Shown in pieces: positions 57,757 to 64,000 of a stretch of DNA of 64,000 nucleotides. Position 1 is the stretch's first letter; each line of letters starts with the position of its first letter. Below the pieces are notes generated by a model. That model ran no database searches. It saw only the letters and a list, made by a program, of their open reading frames with translations, and had not been told where the DNA came from. The translations under genes and the position numbers were made by a program. Origin of the DNA: Candidatus Rhodoferax bjergmarkensis (GTDB lineage Bacteria; Pseudomonadota; Gammaproteobacteria; Burkholderiales; Burkholderiaceae_C); NCBI GenBank assembly GCA_016708345.1, contig JADJFX010000003.1, forward strand, positions 124,001 through 188,000, written 5' to 3'.

Positions 57757-58524
57757 TTGATTTCTCTGACCGAATCTCAGTTGGTGGCTTGGTTGTCGCC
57801 CATGATGTGGCCATTTTTGCGCATTCTTGCTGTGTTTACGGCAGCCCCCATTTTTTCGTCCAAGGCTTTTCCAGTGCGGGCCAGAATTGCGTTGGCAATG
57901 TTTATTGCCTATGCCGCACAGCCGAGTTTGCAGGGCCAACCCATCATCAGTATCACGGGGCCTCATGCAGTGGGTGCGATAGTTCAACAAGTCGGTATCG
58001 GCTTGGCCATTGGGTTTACTGTCAGGCTTGTTTTTTCTGCGGTGGAATTGGCTGGCGATGTGGTTGGATTTCAGATGGGTTTGAATTTTGCTTCATTTTT
58101 TGACCCCTCCCTCAACACCCAGTCCAGCGCTGTGGCAAGGTTTTTTGGTCAGATGACGGCATTCTTGTTTGTGGTCATGAATGGGCACTTGATGGTGTTG
58201 ATGGCGGTGGTCAAGAGTTTTGAGGCATTCCCGGTTGATCAGAATTTTCTTGAAGCACTTGCCAAGATGAAGTTGTATTCACTTGGTGCAGACTTGTTTG
58301 CAAGTGGTTTGTGGATATCGTTGCCGATGGTAGGCATGCTGATGTTTGTTAACTTGGCGCTCGGAATTGTGTCGCGCGTGGCGCCGCAAATGAACGTTTT
58401 TTCGATAGGTTTTCCAATCACCTTGGCAGTCGGTCTCATTGGTATTACAGTGACGTTGCCAATGCTTGATCAACCTTTCATGGCGTTGATGGAACGCGCG
58501 ATCGATATTTTTGCACGCAAGTGA
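57757..58524 (+). CDS. fliR: Flagellar type III export gate protein FliR
   Basis: 255 residues, about six transmembrane helices, with FTAAPIFSSKAFPVRARIALA and LAGDVVGFQMGLNFASFFDP, both characteristic of FliR. The start is TTG 57757, the only codon giving the complete N-terminus (ISLTESQLVAWL). Last gene of the fliF-R block; the next gene is on the opposite strand and ends nine bases away. flhB is not in the window. Confidence 0.95.
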   Translation: MISLTESQLVAWLSPMMWPFLRILAVFTAAPIFSSKAFPVRARIALAMFIAYAAQPSLQGQPIISITGPHAVGAIVQQVGIGLAIGFTVRLVFSAVELAGDVVGFQMGLNFASFFDPSLNTQSSAVARFFGQMTAFLFVVMNGHLMVLMAVVKSFEAFPVDQNFLEALAKMKLYSLGADLFASGLWISLPMVGMLMFVNLALGIVSRVAPQMNVFSIGFPITLAVGLIGITVTLPMLDQPFMALMERAIDIFARK

Positions 58525-58533
58525 CAGGTCCTG

Positions 58534-59163
58534 CTAAACCAGTTCGTTCCGTATCGCGTATACCGTCAGTTCGGCGTTGTTCGAGAGCTTTAATTTTTCC
58601 AACACCCGGGATCGGTAAACACTTACTGTTTTGGGGCTCAGCATCAGTTCTTCTGCAATGTCAGAAAGGCGTTTGCCTGAGGCAATTTTGAGCAAAGTCT
58701 GAAGTTCTCGCTCAGATAAAGACGCGTGCAGGGTTTGATTTTCAGGTGTGCTCAAGCTGTCAACAAGCATGTGAGCAACGTCAGGCGTCACGTATTTTCG
58801 ACCTTGCGCAACGGTTCTGACGGCGGTTATCAGATCGGCAGGATCTCCTGCTTTGTTGAGGTAGCCTTGAGCTCCGGCACGCAGGCACCGGATGGCGTAC
58901 TGGTCTTCTGGAAACATCGACACAATCAGTACTTTGATGGGTGAGCCTGACTCCCGCAAGCTGGACAAAACTTCCAGTCCACCACGACCCGGAAGACTCA
59001 AATCGAGCACGAGGACGTCACAGGCTGAAGTTCGAATGGCATCGCGAACTTCGGCGTAACTTCCTGCTTCGGCCGTTACTTGAATGTCAACAGCCTCTGA
59101 AAGCGTGTCGCGAATACCTCGACGTACCATGGCATGATCGTCGCAAAGAATAACGCGAATCAT
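58534..59163 (-). CDS. NarL/FixJ-family response regulator
   Basis: 209 residues. The receiver domain has the acidic pair in ILCDDHAMVRRG, the phosphoacceptor Asp in VLVLDLSLPGRGG and Lys in GYLNKAGDPADL. The C-terminal LuxR-type helix-turn-helix is LSERELQTLLKIASGKRLSDIAEELMLSPKTVSVYR in outline (SERELQ to SPKTVSVYR). It directly follows the gene of its putative kinase, with one base between them. Targets unknown; the flagellar/che context suggests motility or surface behaviour. Confidence 0.92.
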   Translation of the reverse strand: MIRVILCDDHAMVRRGIRDTLSEAVDIQVTAEAGSYAEVRDAIRTSACDVLVLDLSLPGRGGLEVLSSLRESGSPIKVLIVSMFPEDQYAIRCLRAGAQGYLNKAGDPADLITAVRTVAQGRKYVTPDVAHMLVDSLSTPENQTLHASLSERELQTLLKIASGKRLSDIAEELMLSPKTVSVYRSRVLEKLKLSNNAELTVYAIRNELV

Positions 59164-59164
59164 C

Positions 59165-60292
59165 TCAAAAGACTTCCTGTTTTGTATCTGCCATGGCAGG
59201 CTGCAAGGGCACTGAAAGAATGATGGATGTCCCCTTGTTGAGGCTGGAGCTTACATCTAACCAGCCACCGACAGTCTTCGCGCGTTCACGCAGTCCTCGA
59301 ATGCCAAAAGCCTTGGGTTTGCTGAGTTCTGTTGGAGAGATGCCTTTGCCATTGTCTTTAATCTCGAGCGTCAGTACCTTGTCCGCATCCGAAAAATCAA
59401 TGACCACTTGCTTGCACTCAGCATATTTCGCAATATTGGTCAGCGCTTCTTGTGCGGTTCTGTAGGCAACCAGTTGAACTGCCTTGCTCAGTGTTTCATT
59501 GTTGTTGAATGCATGTACTGTTGTTTCTATGCCCGTTCGTTTTGCAAAACCTTCCGCCAGCCATTGAACTGCTGCCGCCAAGCCTTGGTCCAAAATGGCC
59601 GGGCGAAGGTTCGTCATGATGCGCTGACTTGCTTCAAGCGCATGTTGCAGCATGTCACTTGCGGCGCTGACATGTTCGGTTGTTGCTGGGTCGCAAGTGT
59701 GTCTGCCTATCCAAGAAAGGTCGAACTTGACGGCCGCCAAAGCGCCACCGATATCGTCATGAATTTCACGTGCGATGGCAGCGCGTTCCTGTTCAATTGT
59801 CATCTGTAAATGTTCAGCGAAGTCTGCAAGCCGCTTTTCGGACAAGGCGAGCTCGATATCGGCGGCGTCTTTTGCTCGTCGGATGCTGTGGAGTTCTATG
59901 GCACGACGAATAACTTGAGCAAGCTTTCCCATGTCGTCTTTGGACAGGTAGTCGCTTACGCCCATCTTGATCGCGGCCACTGCTGCTGGCTCGCCGATCG
60001 CACCTGACAACAATATGAATGGTGGGGCATTTGGCTGACTTTGAAGAATGGACCAAGCATCCAATGCGTTAAAGCCTGGTAAACGATAGTCCGCCAAAAT
60101 GACATCAAAATTCAAAGTGCGAATCAGATGCTCGAACTCGTGCAAAGTTTCTACGCGCACAAGCTCATGACACTGTGCGGACTTTGTCAATGCCATCCGC
60201 ACAAGCTCGTGATCAATCGCAGAATCTTCTAAATGCAGAATTTGCCATGGGTGGGTTTCAGGGGTGTCTTGTAGCATGATTAACGCTATCAT
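59165..60292 (-). CDS. Hybrid-type sensor kinase: N-terminal receiver plus HisKA_3 kinase
   Basis: 375 residues, cytoplasmic (no membrane helix). An N-terminal receiver domain (about residues 17-135) has phospho-Asp in VILADYRLPGF and Lys in YLSKDDM. The kinase core is of the NarX/DegS type: phospho-His in AIAREIHDDIGGALAAVK, and ATPase blocks EALTNIAKYA, DNGKGISP and GIRGLRERAKTVGG. No sensor domain is seen, so the signal may enter through the receiver from another kinase. ATG 60292 is used; ATG 60277 is an alternative. Confidence 0.9.
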   Translation of the reverse strand: MIALIMLQDTPETHPWQILHLEDSAIDHELVRMALTKSAQCHELVRVETLHEFEHLIRTLNFDVILADYRLPGFNALDAWSILQSQPNAPPFILLSGAIGEPAAVAAIKMGVSDYLSKDDMGKLAQVIRRAIELHSIRRAKDAADIELALSEKRLADFAEHLQMTIEQERAAIAREIHDDIGGALAAVKFDLSWIGRHTCDPATTEHVSAASDMLQHALEASQRIMTNLRPAILDQGLAAAVQWLAEGFAKRTGIETTVHAFNNNETLSKAVQLVAYRTAQEALTNIAKYAECKQVVIDFSDADKVLTLEIKDNGKGISPTELSKPKAFGIRGLRERAKTVGGWLDVSSSLNKGTSIILSVPLQPAMADTKQEVF

Positions 60293-60479
60293 TGTGCCCG
60301 AGACAAGCGAGTTGGGTAAGTAGTTTTATCGCGGAAGTAGTGTGGCGTGTTGTCGTTTTTTTGGTAGCGATTTTTCCACAATGCTGCTGAATCCTGCTAA
60401 TCTAGCCCTTCGCAAAGTTCTATGGCCGAAAACAGACACATAGGTTACCCGATGCTCTGTGAAGAGATAGGATGCAAGA

Positions 60480-60923
60480 ATGCAAACGAATCAGACAACG
60501 TCCTCAGTTCCTGCTGTGCAACTGCCAGTTATGCTGGTTGCCGAGGTGCAGGATTCTTTACTTGTCGTTGTTCATGATTTAAGCCGACTTGACGGCTTGC
60601 TGGCGCACACGATGGAAAATCTCATGGAACGATTTACCAGTGCCAGCGCAAATCTTGCAGATCCAATGTTGGCATCATCTAAAGAGCTTGACGCCGTTCG
60701 TAATTCCCTCAGAGCCGCAGTGACTGAGTTGCAGTTTCAAGATATGGCATCGCAGCTGATCATTCATACCTCCAAAATTCTTCAGGGCTGCGCTTACCGT
60801 TTGGCGTCTGAATCAATGGGGGCAGAGGATGGAGAGGCTGTACCTTTTGTTGAAGAGGTTCCGGAGCGCCCGAATCCTGTAACCCAAGACGAGATGGACG
60901 CAGGATCCGTCGAGCTTTTTTAA
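60480..60923 (+). CDS. CheZ-like putative CheY-phosphate phosphatase
   Basis: 147 residues, largely helical, soluble. The segment TELQFQDMASQLIIHTSKIL resembles the catalytic helix of CheZ: Asp88 and Gln92 reproduce the DxxxQ pair (E. coli D143/Q147 in DFQDLTGQ). A Pro/Glu-rich linker leads to an acidic C-terminal end with terminal SVELF, comparable to the CheY-docking tail of CheZ. It is 43 bases upstream of cheY. Shorter than E. coli CheZ (214 residues). No strong similarity can be shown without a search, so the function is inferred. Confidence 0.55.
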   Translation: MQTNQTTSSVPAVQLPVMLVAEVQDSLLVVVHDLSRLDGLLAHTMENLMERFTSASANLADPMLASSKELDAVRNSLRAAVTELQFQDMASQLIIHTSKILQGCAYRLASESMGAEDGEAVPFVEEVPERPNPVTQDEMDAGSVELF

Positions 60924-60966
60924 ATCGTTTCTTATCAATCTATCACTGAAATAGTCGGAGCTTCAC

Positions 60967-61329
60967 ATGCCTTTAATACTCGCAGTTGACGACTCACCAT
61001 CGATGCGCAAGATGGTGTCATTTACCTTAACCGGCGCTGGCTATCAGGTTGTCGAAGCGGTGGATGGTGTGGATGCCTATGAAAAAGCTCAGGCCCAATC
61101 GTTTGATCTGGTTTTGACAGATCAAAACATGCCCAGACTTGATGGTCTAGGGTTAACCCGAAAGTTGCGCGATCATCCTCAGTTCAAAACAATACCAATT
61201 TTGATGCTGACTACCGAATCGAGTGACCTGATGAAACAGGCTGGTCGCGCTGCTGGCGCTACAGGCTGGCTGGTTAAACCATTTGATCCCGCTCGACTCC
61301 TTGAAGTCATCAAGAAAGTGATCAAGTAA
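60967..61329 (+). CDS. cheY: Chemotaxis response regulator CheY
   Basis: 120 residues, a single receiver domain. Acidic pair in ILAVDDSPSMRKMV, phosphoacceptor Asp52 in LVLTDQNMPRLDG, Thr in LMLTTESS and Lys in GWLVKPFDP are all present. No output domain. Phosphorylated by CheA, it binds FliM and changes rotation. It lies between the CheZ-like gene and cheA in the same orientation. Confidence 0.95.
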   Translation: MPLILAVDDSPSMRKMVSFTLTGAGYQVVEAVDGVDAYEKAQAQSFDLVLTDQNMPRLDGLGLTRKLRDHPQFKTIPILMLTTESSDLMKQAGRAAGATGWLVKPFDPARLLEVIKKVIK

Positions 61330-61375
61330 CAGTGCTGCAGGTACTGGGGCGGCACGTGTAAAAAAGGAGATTGGT

Positions 61376-63568
61376 ATGGCGGAAGCGCATCAAGAGGCAG
61401 GTGGATCAGGAGGCGATTTTGATCTGACGCAGTTCTATCAGATTTTTTTTGAAGAAGCAGCTGAAAATCTCGATTTAATGGAGCAGATGTTGCTCAACCT
61501 TAATCTTGAGACGGCGGATGACGAAGCATTGAATGGCGTTTTTCGGTGCGCACATTCTGTCAAAGGTGGGGCTGCCACATTCGGCTTTTCGGATGTCGCA
61601 GAGCTAACGCACCAGATGGAGTCTTTACTTGATCGGCTGCGGCGTCACGAATTGCAACCAAACGCGGCCATGGTTGATGTGTTGTTGGAATCAGCCGATG
61701 CCTCCAGAGGATTATTGGCCCGTCATCAAGCTGGCGGGGAAGGTGAGTCGCCGCCGACGGCAGACTTGGTTCAGCGCATCCGCATATTGGCATCGGGGCA
61801 AGATGCCATGCCAAAGGCAGTGATTGCACCTAGTCAGCCACAACCCGCACCCGTGGTTGTGGTATCGGCACCATCTGTTCCCGTGCCTGCGCCTGTGAAA
61901 TCAGCAAAAACAAATCGTTCGCTGGAAATTAGCATTGGCCCTTTGGAGCGTCTCGATCAAGCTGATGCCATCAAGGAATTATTTCGTGATATTCCAGGCT
62001 TGGGGGACATCAAGGTCTTGCCTTGCGACCAAGCAGATCGACGAGTTTTTTCTGTCGAAACAACTTCTTCGGACGAAGATTTGCTGGATTTGTTTGCTTT
62101 TCATGTTTCTCGTGCGCAAGTGTCAATCAAAGAAAATTCTGCTGCTGCAGTAGCTGCACCAGAATCTGGCTACGGATTTTTTGATGGTGCGGCTGGCGCT
62201 CCGCAAGTAGCCCCCCAAAGTGTTGCTCCGATTGCCGCTGCACCATTGGCACCCTCGTCTGGTTTCGGATTCTTTGATGGCGCACCAGGTGCTCCAACAT
62301 CTGTTGGTAGCGGGGTTGCCGCGGTGATTGAAGTTGCTCAACCCACTGAGACCAAAGTTCTGCCCCGGGCTGGGGCTAAGCCTGCGGCACCAATGGCACA
62401 GCCTGAGGCTGCAACCATACGGGTTGCCATCAGCAAGGTTGATCAGTTGATTAATTTGGTGGGGGAGTTGGTCATTACCCAAGCAATGCTGGCTCAAAAC
62501 AGCAGAGCACTGGATCCTGCGCTGTACCAACAACTCTTGACAGGGCTAACAGATCTGGATCGCAACACGCGGGATTTGCAGGAATCCGTGATGTCGATTC
62601 GAATGATTCCGATGTCCATTGTGTTCAGCCGCTTTCCTAGGATGTTGCGTGATCTTGCCTCCAAACTTGGCAAAAAGGTTGATTTTGTAACCCAAGGTGA
62701 AGCAACAGAGCTTGACAAAGGACTGGTTGAAAAAATTACTGACCCGCTGACCCATTTGGTGCGAAACAGTTGCGATCATGGCGTAGAAATGCCGGCGGAT
62801 CGAGTGCGCGCCGGGAAGTCAGAAACTGGAACCATCACATTGTCGGCTGCGCACCAAGGCGGGTCGATCGTTATTGAAGTTCGTGATGATGGCAGGGGGA
62901 TGTCGCGTGAGAGGATTTTGGCAAAAGCAAAAGAGAGAGGCCTTGATGTTTCGGATCAGATGTCGGACGCGGATGTATGGCAATTAATTTTTGCACCGGG
63001 GTTTTCTACAGCTGAAGTGGTGACCGATGTGTCTGGTCGAGGCGTAGGAATGGATGTCGTGAAACGAAATATCAATGCCCTGAATGGCACTGTGGAGATT
63101 GACTCCGCCGAAGGCTATGGCATGAAGGTTTCGGTGCGACTTCCGTTGACGCTGGCCATCATGGATGGCATGTCAGTCGGGGTCGGTGATGAGGTTTATA
63201 TTTTGCCGCTGTCCTCTGTCGTGGAGTCTTTTCAAGTTAAGGCTGACGCAGTCAGCACGGTGGGGCAGGGTTCGCAACTGGTCAAAGTTCGAGATGAGTA
63301 CATGCCGGTGATTGAACTTGAGAAGGTATTTCAAATACCTCGCTTTGATTTTGAGCGTACCAGCGACATCATGGTGGTCATTGAAGCAGATGGCAGTCGG
63401 GTGGCGTTGTTGGTTGATGAATTGTTGGGGCAGCAGCAGGTGGTGGTTAAGAATTTGGAGTCTAACTATCGAAAAGTTCCCAACATATCCGGGGCCACAA
63501 TTCTCGGCGACGGCAAGGTTGCGCTCATTCTTGACACGGGCGCGTTGGTTCGTCGTTCGCGGCACTGA
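61376..63568 (+). CDS. cheA: Chemotaxis histidine kinase CheA
   Basis: 730 residues. P1 HPt domain with His60 in FRCAHSVKGGAATFGF; a middle domain (about residues 180-255, LEISIGPLERLDQADAI) that is probably P2; a linker with two FGFFDG-type repeats (residues 262-275 and 292-305); P3 dimerisation (ISKVDQLINLVGELVITQ); P4 ATPase with N box HLVRNSCDHGVE, DDGRGMS and GRGVGMDVV; and C-terminal P5 CheW-like domain. It receives receptor signals through CheW and phosphorylates CheY. A ribosome-binding site AAGGAGA precedes the start. Confidence 0.96.
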   Translation: MAEAHQEAGGSGGDFDLTQFYQIFFEEAAENLDLMEQMLLNLNLETADDEALNGVFRCAHSVKGGAATFGFSDVAELTHQMESLLDRLRRHELQPNAAMVDVLLESADASRGLLARHQAGGEGESPPTADLVQRIRILASGQDAMPKAVIAPSQPQPAPVVVVSAPSVPVPAPVKSAKTNRSLEISIGPLERLDQADAIKELFRDIPGLGDIKVLPCDQADRRVFSVETTSSDEDLLDLFAFHVSRAQVSIKENSAAAVAAPESGYGFFDGAAGAPQVAPQSVAPIAAAPLAPSSGFGFFDGAPGAPTSVGSGVAAVIEVAQPTETKVLPRAGAKPAAPMAQPEAATIRVAISKVDQLINLVGELVITQAMLAQNSRALDPALYQQLLTGLTDLDRNTRDLQESVMSIRMIPMSIVFSRFPRMLRDLASKLGKKVDFVTQGEATELDKGLVEKITDPLTHLVRNSCDHGVEMPADRVRAGKSETGTITLSAAHQGGSIVIEVRDDGRGMSRERILAKAKERGLDVSDQMSDADVWQLIFAPGFSTAEVVTDVSGRGVGMDVVKRNINALNGTVEIDSAEGYGMKVSVRLPLTLAIMDGMSVGVGDEVYILPLSSVVESFQVKADAVSTVGQGSQLVKVRDEYMPVIELEKVFQIPRFDFERTSDIMVVIEADGSRVALLVDELLGQQQVVVKNLESNYRKVPNISGATILGDGKVALILDTGALVRRSRH

Positions 63569-63592
63569 CCTTGCGATTTGAAGGAGTACTAG

Positions 63593-64000
63593 ATGGGTGC
63601 GATGGAAAAAATTGGCGAGATGATTTCTGGTGGAGCAAGAGAGTATTTAACATTTCGGCTTGATCAGGAAGAGTATGGAATTGACATCCTGAAGGTACAG
63701 GAAATACGCGGCTATGAGCCACCTACTCGAATTGCGAATGCCCCTAGTTTCATCAAAGGCGTGGTTAATTTGCGGGGCACGATTGTTCCTATCGTTGACA
63801 TGCGGCTGAAGTTCAATTGCTCGAAGGCTGAGTACGATTCGTTTACCGTTGTCATTATTCTCAATTTGCGCAGCCGGATTGTTGGGATTGTGGTTGATTC
63901 GGTGAGTGATGTGATGCAACTCCCTCCTGATAGTTTGAAAGCTGCGCCGGATGTGGACAGTGTGATTGACAGTGATTCAGTTTTGGGACTCGGTTCGCTT
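63593..64000 (+). CDS. cheW: Chemotaxis coupling protein CheW, C-terminus beyond window
   Basis: 136 codons to the window edge from ATG 63593, with GAAGGAG ten bases upstream. Blocks EYLTFRLDQEEYGIDILKVQEI, NLRGTIVPIVDMRLKF and VGIVVDSVSDVMQLP (each shorter than quoted domains but in order) are typical CheW SH3-like repeats. It couples chemoreceptors to CheA. Only the terminal residues are missing. Confidence 0.95.
   Translation, partial: MGAMEKIGEMISGGAREYLTFRLDQEEYGIDILKVQEIRGYEPPTRIANAPSFIKGVVNLRGTIVPIVDMRLKFNCSKAEYDSFTVVIILNLRSRIVGIVVDSVSDVMQLPPDSLKAAPDVDSVIDSDSVLGLGSL

Noticed and set aside
60414..60432. GCCGAAAA as a sigma-28 -10 box upstream of the CheZ-like gene
   Set aside because: No TAAA-type -35 element at the required 15-base spacing.

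Overview
The window is chromosomal DNA of a flagellated Gram-negative betaproteobacterium, most likely a Comamonadaceae member (Rhodoferax/Polaromonas/Acidovorax type). Reasons: the complete mraZ-to-lpxC division and cell-wall (dcw) cluster in betaproteobacterial order, a meso-diaminopimelate-type MurE (DNPR motif), lpxC, a fliE / fliF-R flagellar block followed by che genes, and short GC-rich palindromic repeats whose style I associate with this family. Genus is inference. No tRNA, rRNA, CRISPR array, insertion sequence or prophage was recognised.

Layout. 1-760: start of an outer-membrane barrel gene (minus, cut by the window edge). 930-8368: rlmI-like rRNA methyltransferase, CobW-family GTPase, DksA-like protein with a long basic tail, STAS-domain protein, hslVU. 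8534-26981: dcw cluster (mraZ, rsmH, ftsL, ftsI, murE, murF, mraY, murD, ftsW, murG, murC, ddl, ftsQ, ftsA, ftsZ, lpxC), mostly with stop/start overlaps and headed by a four-repeat MraZ-type operator. 26999-34338: small membrane protein, DUF3141 (PhaC-like) hydrolase, degenerate HD-GYP protein, a three-gene ArsS-type radical SAM plus two sugar/nucleotidyl transferase operon, and a methylthioadenosine phosphorylase. 34558-45599: accessory island resembling a defence locus, with a Snf2/DEAH helicase with C-terminal DUF3883, a DUF1156 (COG1743) adenine methylase, a DUF499 ATPase, a nested higB-higA-higA module on the other strand and a divergent XRE regulator. 45718-58524: orphan NodT-type outer-membrane efflux lipoprotein, fliE, then fliF-G-H-I-J-K-L-M-N-O-P-Q-R. 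58534-64000: a two-component pair, a CheZ-like gene, cheY, cheA and the start of cheW.

Two patterns run across gene boundaries. First, a dispersed element of about 57 bp with a conserved hairpin (GCGCA, nine bases, TGCGC) occurs at least eight times, both between genes and inside coding sequence in frame (rlmI, murD, murG, the murC/ddl junction, the DUF1156 methylase); two copies in the same orientation bracket the accessory island. Second, many genes, including essential ones (murE, ftsQ) and core flagellar ones (fliF, fliG), are broken by one-base indels, mostly at C/G runs, while the protein sequence continues intact in the next frame. Sequencing or assembly error is the simplest explanation. 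These genes are annotated over their full reconstructed span.
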